DNA of 64,000 nt from Amycolatopsis sp. 195334CR (GTDB lineage: Bacteria; Actinomycetota; Actinomycetes; Mycobacteriales; Pseudonocardiaceae), in the NCBI RefSeq assembly GCF_017309385.1, contig NZ_JAFJMJ010000002.1, positions 3,027,472 to 3,091,471 on the forward strand, written 5' to 3'. Each line of letters begins with the position of its first letter. The stretch's first letter is position 1. Below the pieces are notes generated by a model. The model made no database searches. It saw only the letters and a list, made by a program, of their open reading frames with translations, and had not been told where the DNA came from. This document shows positions 34,444 through 43,064 of the stretch, piece by piece. Position numbers and translations under genes: made by a program.

Positions 34444-35233
34444 AGGGCTCGCCCAGTTGCTGGACCTGACCGGCGAAGTGGCGCTGGTGACCGGCGCCGG
34501 TCAGGGCGTCGGCGCGACGATCGCGCGGTACCTGGCGGCACAGGGCGCCGCGGTCGCCGTCAACGACTACCGCGCCGAACGGGCCGAAGCCGTCACCGAC
34601 GAGATCCGCGGGGCCGGCGGCACCGCCATCGCCGTGCAGGCCGATGTCACCGACTATGCCGCCGTCGGGGCCGCGGTCGAGCGGGTGACCGCCGAACTCG
34701 GTCCGGCGAGCATCCTGGTCAACAACGCCGGGAACGCCGGGGCGAACCCGAGAGCGGCCGCGCGCGGGCCGTTCTGGGAGAGCGAACCCGCCGACTGGGA
34801 ACCGTTCCTGGCGGTCAACCTGCACGGGGTGCTGGCGTGCTGCCGCGCGGTCATCCCCGGCATGCTCCACTTGGGACACGGCAGGCTGATCACCGTGATC
34901 AGCGACGCCGGGCGCGTCGGCGAAGCGGGCATGGAGGCCTACTCCGCCGCCAAAGCCGGTGCCGCCGGGCTGATGCGCGCGCTCGCCCGCAGCCTCGGAC
35001 GGCACCAGGTCACCGCGAACTGCGTGGCGATCGGCCTCACCGACACACCCACGCTGGCGGGGGTCACCGGCAACCCGGAGCTGACCCGCAAGGTGCTGTC
35101 GAACTACCTCATCCGCCGGGTCGGCCGTCCCAGCGACGCCGCCGCCGTGGTGACGCTGCTGGCGTCGGCGGCGGGCAGCTGGATCACCGGCCAGACCTAC
35201 CCCGTGAACGGAGGCTTCAGTGTCAGCCGATGA
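34436..35233 (+). CDS. SDR, probable 3-hydroxyacyl-CoA dehydrogenase-like
   Basis: A 265-residue classical SDR: ALVTGAGQGVGATIARYLA, ILVNNAGNAGANP, a Ser in LITVISDAGR and YSAAKAGAAGLMRALA. The GTG at 34436 is chosen because AAAGGA lies ten bases upstream; GTG 34427 is too close to that site. It overlaps the ligase by eight bases. Between ligase and hydratase it is likely to oxidise or reduce a hydroxyacyl-CoA, by context. Confidence 0.85.
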   Translation: MSEGLAQLLDLTGEVALVTGAGQGVGATIARYLAAQGAAVAVNDYRAERAEAVTDEIRGAGGTAIAVQADVTDYAAVGAAVERVTAELGPASILVNNAGNAGANPRAAARGPFWESEPADWEPFLAVNLHGVLACCRAVIPGMLHLGHGRLITVISDAGRVGEAGMEAYSAAKAGAAGLMRALARSLGRHQVTANCVAIGLTDTPTLAGVTGNPELTRKVLSNYLIRRVGRPSDAAAVVTLLASAAGSWITGQTYPVNGGFSVSR

Positions 35234-35993
35234 CCCCATCCGCACCGAGCACCACGGCGACCACGTGCTGATCATCCGGATCGACCGGCCGCGCCGCCGC
35301 AACGCCTTCGACGGCGCCACCGCGCACGCGCTCGAAGCCGCGATCGACGCCTACGAGAACGACGACCGGCTCCGCTGCGCCGTCCTCACCGGCTCCGACG
35401 TGGTGTTCTCCGCCGGGCAGGACCTCATCGCCGCCGCCCGCGGTGACCTGGCCACGACCGGGCGCCGCGGTGGGTTCGGCATCATGGCCCGGCCACCGGA
35501 CAAGCCGATCATCGCCGCGGTCGAGGGCCACGCGCTGGCCGGTGGCCTGGAGCTGTGCCTGGCCTGCGATCTCGTGGTGTCCTCGCGCACCGCGACGATG
35601 GGCCTGCCCGAGGCCGCCAAGTCGCTGGTCGCGCTCGGCGGCGGCCTGTTCCGGCTCCCCCGGCGGATCCCGTACCACCTGGCCATGGAACTCGCGCTCA
35701 CCGGGAAGGCCTGGCCCGCCACCCGGTTCGCCGAACTCGGCCTGGTCAACAGGCTGACCGAACCGGGGCAGGCGCTGGCGGGCGCGCTGGAACTGGCGGA
35801 GGAGGTGCTGGCGGCCGCGCCGCTGGCGGTCCGGGCGAGCAAGCAGATCGTCCGGCACGCCTACGACTGGTCCGACGAGGAAGCCTGGAAGAAGCAGCGG
35901 GATCCCGCCGGGCCGGTGCTCGCCTCCGAGGACCTGCAGGAGGGATTGCGGGCGTTCGCCGAGAAGCGGCCCGCCGTCTGGAAGGGACGGTGA
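35220..35993 (+). CDS. Enoyl-CoA hydratase/isomerase family protein
   Basis: A 257-residue crotonase. VVFSAGQDLIAA and IIAAVEGHALAGGLELCLACDLVVSS form the oxyanion hole; TATMGLPEAAKSLVALGGGLFRLPRRI follows with the usual active-site Glu in GLPE. The C-terminus has AAPLAVRASKQIVRHA. GTG at 35220 has GGAGG five bases upstream and overlaps the SDR by 14 bases. Expected to hydrate or isomerise an enoyl-CoA made by this unit. Confidence 0.9.
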   Translation: MSADDPIRTEHHGDHVLIIRIDRPRRRNAFDGATAHALEAAIDAYENDDRLRCAVLTGSDVVFSAGQDLIAAARGDLATTGRRGGFGIMARPPDKPIIAAVEGHALAGGLELCLACDLVVSSRTATMGLPEAAKSLVALGGGLFRLPRRIPYHLAMELALTGKAWPATRFAELGLVNRLTEPGQALAGALELAEEVLAAAPLAVRASKQIVRHAYDWSDEEAWKKQRDPAGPVLASEDLQEGLRAFAEKRPAVWKGR

Positions 35994-35997
35994 GCGC

Positions 35998-37140
35998 TCA
36001 GCGCGACTGGAGCCACGTGCGCAGCGCCCACCACGTCTGCATCGCGGTCACCACGTAGGGGTGGGACCGGTCGTTGACGTCGATGCCGACGAGTTCGTTC
36101 AGCCGGTCCAGGCGGTAGCGAACGGTGTTGGCGTGGATGTGCAGCGCCTTGGCGGTCGCGTTGATCACGCAACCGTGGTCCAGGAAGGCCACCGCCGTGG
36201 CGGCGATCTCCTGGTGGAACTCGTTGGCGGGGTCCAGTGGTGCCAGCAGTTCGCCGGCGAGCGTGCGGGCCAGTGCCGGGTGCGCGGCCAGCGCGGTTTC
36301 GGCGGCGAGCCCGACGAGCGGCTGGACTCCGGCGAGCCCGCGTTCGGAAGCGACGGCGAGTGCCTGGCTGCACAAGGGATACGTATCGCGCAACGCCAGC
36401 AGCGGCCGGGCGGGCGAAGTCACCACCACCGGCGCGTCCCCGGGCAGCGCCGGGTTGTGCGGCGCGACACCGGTCAGCGTTCCTTCCACGAAGCCGTACA
36501 CCCCGCCGAAGGGCGCGAGCTGCTGTTCCAGCGACCTGGCGTCACGCGGATCGGTCACCGCGGAAACCACGCAGTGGTACCGGCGTTCGGGGGTCAGCCC
36601 GGCCCGGCCGAGCGCTTCGGCGTCCGGCAGCCGTTCGCCGGGGAGCAGCAGTTGGCGCAGCACCTGCGTGCTGAGATCCCTTGCCGTGCGGGAGAGTTCG
36701 AGTTCGGCGGTGTGGTAGCCGCTGACGATCTGGCGCTGCACCGCGCCGACGTAGTGGTCCAGGTCGACGATGAACTCCAGGATCGTGGCCTCGTCGACCC
36801 CCGCCGCGCGGGCGGCGTCCACCCCGGCGCGGGTGACCTCGGCCCGGCCCGCGTGCACCCCGCGCAGCAGGTCGATGATCGGCACGCCTTGGGCGGCGCG
36901 GTCGGCACCGAGGGCGAAGGCCGCCGAGAAGTCACCGGCCTCGTGCTCGTCCCCGCGTTCGAGGTGGGCCACGGCCTCGGTGAGCAGGGTGGCGATGTGC
37001 CTGCGGTTCTCCGCGGCGGGCAGCCGCGCCACCTCGGGTGAGCTGCGGCGGGCGGCCTCGACCGCCCGGCCGAGCACGGCCGGATCGCTCGCCAGCGCCC
37101 GCACCACGTGCAGCGCGATGGCGGTGGTCCGCTCGTCCAC
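35998..37140 (-). CDS. CdaR/PucR-type transcriptional regulator
   Basis: A 380-residue regulator with a central GGDEF-like/CdaR region and the C-terminal PucR helix-turn-helix: HGCVINATAKALHIHANTVRYRLDRLNELVGIDVNDRSH. The start is GTG 37140, with GGAGG six bases upstream; a longer frame to 37218 lacks this. It is convergent with the enoyl-CoA hydratase gene (four bases apart) and divergent from the FAD-dehydrogenase gene, which it probably controls. Confidence 0.87.
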   Translation of the reverse strand: MDERTTAIALHVVRALASDPAVLGRAVEAARRSSPEVARLPAAENRRHIATLLTEAVAHLERGDEHEAGDFSAAFALGADRAAQGVPIIDLLRGVHAGRAEVTRAGVDAARAAGVDEATILEFIVDLDHYVGAVQRQIVSGYHTAELELSRTARDLSTQVLRQLLLPGERLPDAEALGRAGLTPERRYHCVVSAVTDPRDARSLEQQLAPFGGVYGFVEGTLTGVAPHNPALPGDAPVVVTSPARPLLALRDTYPLCSQALAVASERGLAGVQPLVGLAAETALAAHPALARTLAGELLAPLDPANEFHQEIAATAVAFLDHGCVINATAKALHIHANTVRYRLDRLNELVGIDVNDRSHPYVVTAMQTWWALRTWLQSR

Positions 37141-37268
37141 GCCCCACCTCCGCCGTTGTGGACCGGCCACAGCGGCGGCGGTCGAGTTTGGCGGTTCGAG
37201 CCTATGTTCGCTGCCCACAGACTGGTTCCCTGTCCCTACTGGACGGTAACAGGGCGGAGGACCCGACG

Positions 37269-39064
37269 ATGAGTTCCCCCAGCAACCGCAACCTCAGCCG
37301 GCGCGGGCTCCTGACCGGTGGCGGGGCGCTCGCCGCGGGCACGGCGCTGAGCGGTCTCGGCTTCGGTTCGACCGCCTACGCGGCCGGGGCGGCACCGGAC
37401 GCGGACGCGATCGTGGTCGGCGCGGGACTGGCCGGGCTGGTGGCGGCCTCGGAGCTGGCCGCGGCCGGGCGGCGGGTGCTGCTGGTCGACCAGGAGCCGG
37501 AGGCCAGCCTCGGCGGGCAGGCGTTCTGGTCGCTGGGCGGGTTGTTCTTCATCAACTCCGACGAGCAGCGGACCGCCGGGATCAGGGACTCGTTCGAACT
37601 GGCGTGGGCCGACTGGTTCAACAACGCCGGGTTCGACCGCGGCATCGACAACCCGCTCGGCGAGGACTACTGGGCCTCGCGCTGGGCGGAGGCCTACCTG
37701 CACTTCGCCGCCGAGGAGAAGCGCAAGTGGCTCTACGGCCTCGGCATGCGGTGGGTGCCGATCGTCGGCTGGGCCGAGCGCGGCGGTCAGCTCGCCGACG
37801 GTCCCGGCAACTCCGTGCCCCGGTTCCACCTGACGCTGGGCACCGGTCCGGGGGTGATGGAGCCGTTCGAGAAGAAGGTCCGCGAGGCGGCCGCGCAGGG
37901 CAAGATCGTCTTCAAGTTCCGCCACCAGGTCGACGCCCTGATCACCAGCAACGGCGCGGTCACCGGGGTGCGCGGCAGCCTGCTCGAACCGAGCGGCGCG
38001 GCCCGTGGCACGCTTAGCTCGCGCACCAAGGTCGGCGAGTTCGAGCTGTCCGCGCCGATGGTGCTGGTGACCTCCGGCGGGATCGGCGGCAACCAGGACC
38101 TCGTCCGGCGGAACTGGCCCGCCCGGCTGGGTGAACCGCCCGCCCGGATGATCACCGGGGTGCCCGCGCACGTGGACGGGCGCATGCTCGCCATCAGCGA
38201 GATGGCCGGGGCGCGGCTGGTCAACCGCGACCGCATGTGGCACTACACCGAGGGCATGGCGAACCACAGTCCGATCTGGCCGGACCACGGGATCCGCGTG
38301 CTGGCCGCGCCGTCGTCGCTGTGGCTCGACGCCACCGGCAAGCGGTTCCCGAACCCGGGTGTGCCCAGCTACGACACCCTCGGCACGCTGGAGCTGATCA
38401 TGCGTTCCGGGCACGACTACTCGTGGTTCCTGCTGAACAAGCGGATCATCGACAAGGAGTTCGTGCTGTCGGGTTCCGAGCAGAACCCGGAGCTGACCCG
38501 CAAAGACCTGCTCGGGTACCTGGCCAGCCGGTTGTTCAACGACACGCCGCCGCCGGTCAAGGCGTTCATGGACAAGGGCGAGGACTTCGTCATCTCGGAC
38601 AACCTCCCGATCTGGTGGCCGGGATGAACCAGCTCGCCGGGAACGACCTGGTGCAGCTGGACGTGCTGCGCGCGCAGGTGACCGCGCGGGATCTGCAGGT
38701 GGACCACAAGTTCACCAAGGACGGCCAGCTCATGGGCATCCGGAACTCGCTGGACTACGTTGGGGACAGCCTGGCCAGGACGGTGCCGCTGCACAAGATC
38801 CTGGACCCGGCGGCGGGGCCGCTGATCGCCATCCGGATGAACATCCTGACCAGGAAGACGCTCGGGGGCCTGCAGACCGACCTCGCCGGGCGGGTGCTGA
38901 ACGCCGGGGGCCAGCCCATCACCGGCCTCTACGCGGCGGGGGAGGTCGCCGGGTTCGGGGGTGGCGGGGTGCACGGGTACCGGGCGCTCGAAGGCACCTT
39001 CCTGGGCGGCTGCCTCTTCTCGGGCCGGGAAGCGGGCCGGGCGGCCGCCGCCGAAAGCGCCTGA
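37269..39064 (+). pseudogene. Tat-exported FAD-binding dehydrogenase, broken by a one-base frameshift
   Basis: The first frame (37269-38627, 452 codons) starts MSSPSNRNLSRRGLLTGGGALAAGTALSG, a Tat signal, then has ADAIVVGAGLAGLVAASELA for FAD. It ends abnormally at NLPIWWPG. The next frame continues without a break as PDLVAGMNQLAGND and ends with LYAAGEVAGFGGGGVHGYRALEGTFLGGCLFSGREAGRAAA, the C-terminal FAD segment that this flavoprotein family always carries. One base is missing near 38606-38612 (around CCTCCCGATC). Rejoined, the protein is about 598 residues, normal for KstD-like/FAD-binding dehydrogenases. It could be a real lesion or a sequencing error. The ATG at 38624 overlapping the stop is a by-product, not a true gene start. 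Confidence 0.85.
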
Positions 39065-39095
39065 CCGGCTTGGCGGCATTCCCGGCGGCTTCCGC

Positions 39096-39401
39096 AGTCA
39101 CCTTCCCGACACGCTTGTCATGGCGAGCCGCCCAGCGTGGTTGCCGCGGCGACTCGCCCGGCGGTCGACACGGCGAGTCGCCAGCAGGCTGCCCGCAGCA
39201 GTCTCCCCGGCATGCTCGCCGCGGCAGCTCACCCGGCATGTCTGCCGAGCGAGCTGCCCAGTCCGCTCGCCACACCAGCTCGCCCAGCAAGCTTGCCGCG
39301 GCAGGCAGCCCGGGCGCCCACAGCAGCCTGCCCGGCACGCTCGCCGCGGCAGCTCACCCGGCATGCCTGCCGAGCAGCCTGCCCAGCGTGCTGGCCACGG
39401 C
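39096..39401. repeat. Degenerate tandem repeat array, about 12 units of 22-30 bp
   Basis: Units begin AGC/AGT and follow AGCTCGCCCGGCATGCTTGCCGCGGC, for example at 39126, 39152, 39176, 39200, 39226, 39252, 39277, 39303, 39325, 39351 and 39376. Most are 24-26 bases. A 37-base block at 39214-39250 recurs at 39339-39375 with one mismatch. No coding frame through it looks like a protein. The stretch 39065-39509 otherwise holds no gene. Confidence 0.75.
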
Positions 39402-39509
39402 GGCCGTCCACCTCGGCTACCGGCCGCGGCTTCCCGCCGGGCGCACACCGCACGGCAACTGTGCGCCCGCGGGGAGGCCGCCCGCCCGCCCCGGCGGGAT
39501 GCTGGACCC

Positions 39510-39869
39510 ATGGTGGACGGGATCGCTTTCTCCTGGGAGCTCCGGCCGCGGACGGCGGTCGTGGCGCTGTCCGGCGAGCTGGACGTGATGACGGCCCCCG
39601 AACTGCCGTCCGGGCTGCAACCGCTCCTGCAGGACCCGCCGCCGGTTCAGCTGGTCGTGCTGGACCTCAGCCGGCTCGCGTTCCTCGGTTGGGCCGGGGT
39701 GCGCGCGCTGGCCGCCGTGGTGCGCGACCTGCGGGACCGCGACGTCACGGCCTGCTTCGTGTCCCCCCGCGGTACCGCGGTCTCCCGGACGCTGGACCTC
39801 GCCGGCACCGCGGAGTTCATCGATGTGTTCCGGTCGCGTCAGGATGCCCTTGTGCATCACGTCGCATAG
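39510..39869 (+). CDS. STAS-domain protein, phosphorylation Ser replaced
   Basis: A 119-residue single STAS domain: TAVVALSGELDVMTAPEL, then VVLDLSRLAFLGWAGVRALAAVV and the C-terminal AEFIDVFRSRQDAL. In classical anti-anti-sigma factors, the loop after the second block has a Ser that is phosphorylated; here it reads FLGWAG, with Trp there. It may thus be a constitutive or non-switchable binder. The ATG at 39510 follows the repeat array. Its 3' end overlaps the convergent STAS-AraC gene by 53 bases. Confidence 0.8.
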   Translation: MVDGIAFSWELRPRTAVVALSGELDVMTAPELPSGLQPLLQDPPPVQLVVLDLSRLAFLGWAGVRALAAVVRDLRDRDVTACFVSPRGTAVSRTLDLAGTAEFIDVFRSRQDALVHHVA

Positions 39870-41130
39870 CCGTCCGGTCCTGCAGCGCCGCGCTGGGCGA
39901 CTGCCCGTAGGCGGCCCGGTAGTCGGTGGCAAAGCGCCCGGGGTGCGGGAACCGCCACCGCAGCGCGATCGCGGTGACCGTGTCCAGCGCCGGGTCCGCG
40001 GCCAGCAGCTCACCGCGCGCCCCGGCCAGCCGGAACTGCCGCAGGTACGCCATCGGCGTGGTGTCCAGGTGCCTGCGGAAGGCCAGCTGCAGCGCGCGGA
40101 CGCTGACCTGCCCGGCCCCGGCGATCTCGGCCGGGCCGATGTCCGCCGCGGCGTTGCGCTCGATGAACGCGATCGCACCGGCCAGCGGCGAATCCGGCCC
40201 CGCCACCACCGTGTGCGGGAAGGTGTCGAGCACGGTCGCGGCGAGCAGCCGGGCGGCGCTGGTGAGCACGCGGCTGCTGCGCGACGCGCCGAGCACGTGC
40301 TCGGCCAGGTGGTCCACGGTGGCCCCGAGGTGACGCCCGGCCGCGGCGCTGACCGGCAGGTGGCCGGTGAACCCGAGCGGCTCCCCGGCCAGCACCGCGG
40401 CGAACACCGCCGGGTGCACCCGGATCAGCTGCAGCCGCGTCCCCGCCTTGCTCACCGTGCCCGCCGGGTCCGGATGGGCGAACAGCACGAACTCCCCCGC
40501 CGCGACCACGCTCGGGACACCGTCGCCGGTGCGGACCAGCTCGCCGTCGAGCACCCGGCACACCAGCGGCCGGCTCAGCGGGGTCGGGCTGTGGTCCACC
40601 GCCATCGAGTGCTCCAACTCGGCGATGGCGAACGCCCCGGCGTCACGCACGGTGTGGTGGACCCGGAAGCCCTCTTCCGCCCCCTGGGTGAACATGGTGT
40701 TGTCGGCGTAGGCCTCGGCCAGGAAGTGCCTCCCGGCCCGCGCGCTCGTGGTGCCGAACGCGACCGGGGCGGTGCTTTCCCCGGCCAGTGCCGCGTCGGA
40801 GACCGTGCTGTGCAGCGTCACCCCGGTCCCGCTGCGGGTGCCGATCCGGGCCAGGTGCAGCGCGTGCCCGGCACCAGCGCCGGTCACCAGGCGCAGCCGG
40901 CGGCCGGTGCCCGCCAGCCCGTCCCCGAAGTTGCCCAGCAGCACCGCCGGGCCGGCCCCGATCCGGCGCACCTCCGCCAGATCGACGATCACCTCGTCGG
41001 CCCCCGTGCCGGACAGCAGGTCGAGCCAGCCAGCGAAATCGGGGCCGTCGGCGCGGTCGATGTCGCCGGTCAGCACCAGGACCTTCCGGTCGAACCCCGC
41101 GGTGAACGGGTGTGCGCGGTACCCGGTCAT
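39817..41130 (-). CDS. STAS-like/AraC fusion regulator
   Basis: A 437-residue protein that joins a STAS-like N-terminus (about 14-100: KVLVLTGDIDRADGPDFAGWLDLLSG, then EVIVDLAEVRRIGAGPAVLLGNFGDGL) to an AraC-type regulator. The latter consists of a cupin-like ligand region (about 120-310) and an AraC DNA-binding domain (about 330-425) with FIERNAAADIGPAEIAGAGQVSVRALQLAFRR and ALRWRFPHPGRFATDYRAAYG. The STAS loop lacks the phosphorylatable Ser. I know of no common STAS-AraC architecture, so this is notable. It lies next to the phosphatase/B12/STAS operon and may be a downstream output of it. Confidence 0.75.
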   Translation of the reverse strand: MTGYRAHPFTAGFDRKVLVLTGDIDRADGPDFAGWLDLLSGTGADEVIVDLAEVRRIGAGPAVLLGNFGDGLAGTGRRLRLVTGAGAGHALHLARIGTRSGTGVTLHSTVSDAALAGESTAPVAFGTTSARAGRHFLAEAYADNTMFTQGAEEGFRVHHTVRDAGAFAIAELEHSMAVDHSPTPLSRPLVCRVLDGELVRTGDGVPSVVAAGEFVLFAHPDPAGTVSKAGTRLQLIRVHPAVFAAVLAGEPLGFTGHLPVSAAAGRHLGATVDHLAEHVLGASRSSRVLTSAARLLAATVLDTFPHTVVAGPDSPLAGAIAFIERNAAADIGPAEIAGAGQVSVRALQLAFRRHLDTTPMAYLRQFRLAGARGELLAADPALDTVTAIALRWRFPHPGRFATDYRAAYGQSPSAALQDRTAMRRDAQGHPDATGTHR

Positions 41131-41196
41131 GGCCGCCTCCCTGGAGTCGTCCAGGTTACGCCGACAGTGTGGCCGCCCGCGACGACGGCGTCGCGG

Positions 41197-41601
41197 TCAG
41201 CGCGCCCGGACCAGCTTCACCGCTTCGGCCAGGCTGCCGGTGATCGGCAGCGCCTCGCCCAGGTTCAGCACGGTGATCGGCCGGACGACCGCGGGTGAGA
41301 CGGCCACCAGTGCGAACCGCGCCCCGGCCGCGCGAATCCGGGCCGCGGCGCGAAGCAAGGCGTTGAGGCAGCTGGAATCGCAGAAGCTCACCGTGGTCAT
41401 GTCCACCACCAGGCCGTCACCGGCGTCGTCGAGCGCTTCGCCGAGCACGTGCTCGAGGCCCTCCACGGCGGCCAGGTCCAGTTCCCCGGCGAGTGAGAGG
41501 AGCGCGACCCCGTCGCGGTTCCCCGGCGCGGCCGACCACAGCGGGCGTCCGCTTTCCCACCGTCCCGCGCTGTCTCCGGGCGCACTGGACTCGGCTGACA
41601 T
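41197..41601 (-). CDS. STAS-domain anti-sigma factor antagonist (Ser present)
   Basis: A 134-residue STAS protein: GVALLSLAGELDLAAVEGLEHVLG and VVDMTTVSFCDSSCLNALLRAA, with DSS containing the Ser that is phosphorylated in SpoIIAA/RsbV-type proteins. An N-terminal 30-residue polar tail precedes the domain. It is 30 bases after the next STAS gene and closes the operon 44662-41197. Confidence 0.88.
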   Translation of the reverse strand: MSAESSAPGDSAGRWESGRPLWSAAPGNRDGVALLSLAGELDLAAVEGLEHVLGEALDDAGDGLVVDMTTVSFCDSSCLNALLRAAARIRAAGARFALVAVSPAVVRPITVLNLGEALPITGSLAEAVKLVRAR

Positions 41602-41631
41602 AGGTGCTCCTTCTTGTGTTCGGCGGGCAGC

Positions 41632-42009
41632 TCAGCTGTCGCCCCGTTGCTCCTGCTCGACCGAAGCCACGGTCCGCTCACCGGTGAGGTAGTGCCGGGT
41701 GCCGGTCACCTCGAGCAGCCGCTCCAGCGCGGCACCGCGGTGGTCCAGGTGCAGTACCACCCCGGCGGCCTCGGTGTGCCTGCGGATCATCAGCAGCGCC
41801 GACAACCCGCCCGAGTCGCACAGGCCGAGCGCGCCGCAGTCCAGCCGCAGCGTCCGCAGGTCCGGCGTGCCGGCCAGCCGCGTCCTGATCAGCTCGGCGA
41901 ACTCCGTCGAGCACGAATAGTCGAGGTCGCCGTCGAGCCGCAGCACCGCGGTCCGCTCCTCCGGCGTGCTCCAGGTGCAGGTGAGCGTGTTCAGCGAAAC
42001 GGTCGTCAT
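41632..42009 (-). CDS. STAS-domain anti-sigma factor antagonist (Ser present)
   Basis: A 125-residue STAS protein: TAVLRLDGDLDYSCSTEFAELI and LRLDCGALGLCDSGGLSALLMI, with DSGG giving the phosphorylatable Ser. The ATG overlaps the B12-protein stop (ATGA), so it is made together with that sensor. It is the likely direct partner of the phosphatase and of an anti-sigma kinase not encoded here. Confidence 0.88.
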   Translation of the reverse strand: MTTVSLNTLTCTWSTPEERTAVLRLDGDLDYSCSTEFAELIRTRLAGTPDLRTLRLDCGALGLCDSGGLSALLMIRRHTEAAGVVLHLDHRGAALERLLEVTGTRHYLTGERTVASVEQEQRGDS

Positions 42010-43064
42010 GCGGTCTTCCCCAGGTGGTCGTGCGCGCGGGCGAGCAGCGGGGCGGCCCGGGTGAAGTCGCGCAGTTCGGTGGTGAGCAGGTCCAGAGCGG
42101 GCAGCAGGGTCGCGGCGGGCACCCCGCGCACGGCGAGGATCTCGGCGGTCCAGGTCAGGAAGCCGAGGAACAGCTCGTCGTCCCCGGTGTAGAGCGAGGT
42201 GGCCAGGAAGTCGACGATGTGCGCGAGGTCCTCGGCGGTGTGCTGCCGCTGCAGGTCGGTGTACTCGCGCATCGCGGGCACCCGCCCCTCCAGCCCGGCG
42301 TAGACGGCCTTGACCAGTTCCGGCGCGGTCCGCACGACCATCGTGTACTCCTGGTCGGCCAGGTGCGGCAGATCGTCGAGCACCTCGTGGCCGCGGCGCG
42401 GCATGGGCAGCGGCGAGCCGGCGAGGCGGTCGGCCGCGGCCCGGGCGTCGGGCGCCCAGGCGTCCGCGCCGAGCAGCCGCGCGTACCGGCCCTCCGGCCC
42501 GAAGGCGGCCCCGCCGGCGATCACCGGCACCCCGGCGGCCTGGCAGGCGGTGATGGTGGCGTGCGCGGTGGGCAGCCGGGTGGCGATCGAACCGGACAGC
42601 GCCACCGCGTCCGGCCCGGTCTGGTGCAGGTGGGTGATCAGGTGCGGGGTGGGCACCTGGGCCCCGAGGTAGTCCACCGCGAACCCGCGCAGCTTCAGCG
42701 TCTCGGCCAGCAGCCGGGCGGGCAGCGCGTGCCATTCGCCGTCGACGCAGGCCACGGTGATCCGGCCGAGCACCGGGCGCGAGCGCGGCCGCGACTGCAC
42801 CGCGGCGGCGATCACCCGCTCGTTGATCGCGGTGGCCGCGTGCTCCTGCGCCACGCTCAGCCGGTTGGCCGCCCATTCCTGGCCGACCCGGCGCTGCACC
42901 ACGCCGACCACGTCGAGCAGGGTCTCTTCCAGGTCAAGGCCGGCGTCGAGCGCGGCGAGGGCGGCTTCGACCGCGGCCTGCTCGTCGCACGCGGTCACCG
43001 CGTCCCAGAGCCGGGCGACGGCCAGCTCGCGGTGCCCGTTCGCGTTGCACGTGGGGGTGCTCAT
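42006..43064 (-). CDS. Cobalamin-binding sensor, CarH-like light/B12-sensing module
   Basis: A 352-residue protein. Residues 10-90 are a four-helix cap with Trp64-x9-Glu74-His75, the Wx9EH signature of adenosylcobalamin photoreceptors of the CarH type. Residues 100-215 are the Rossmann B12 domain with VDGEWHALPARLL (His112 as the lower ligand in ExH), VALSGSIATR and VIAGGAAFGP. Residues 225-352 form a helical output domain of unknown type in place of CarH's N-terminal helix-turn-helix. It lies between a PP2C phosphatase and a STAS gene, with four-base overlaps on both sides. Inference: light or B12 status is passed to the phosphatase/STAS pair. Confidence 0.82.
   Translation of the reverse strand: MSTPTCNANGHRELAVARLWDAVTACDEQAAVEAALAALDAGLDLEETLLDVVGVVQRRVGQEWAANRLSVAQEHAATAINERVIAAAVQSRPRSRPVLGRITVACVDGEWHALPARLLAETLKLRGFAVDYLGAQVPTPHLITHLHQTGPDAVALSGSIATRLPTAHATITACQAAGVPVIAGGAAFGPEGRYARLLGADAWAPDARAAADRLAGSPLPMPRRGHEVLDDLPHLADQEYTMVVRTAPELVKAVYAGLEGRVPAMREYTDLQRQHTAEDLAHIVDFLATSLYTGDDELFLGFLTWTAEILAVRGVPAATLLPALDLLTTELRDFTRAAPLLARAHDHLGKTA

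Noticed and set aside
38624..39064. Separate gene starting at the ATG that overlaps the FAD dehydrogenase stop
   Set aside because: Its protein is the exact C-terminal continuation of the upstream frame, including the FAD segment. It is half of a frameshifted gene, not an independent one.
39096..39401. CRISPR array
   Set aside because: Units are adjacent and degenerate with no unique spacers of even length, and no cas gene is present.
39070..39588. Long open frames through the repeat region
   Set aside because: Frames are kept open only by GC-rich repeats; products are Arg/Pro/Ala-rich with no fold pattern, and several frames are equally open.
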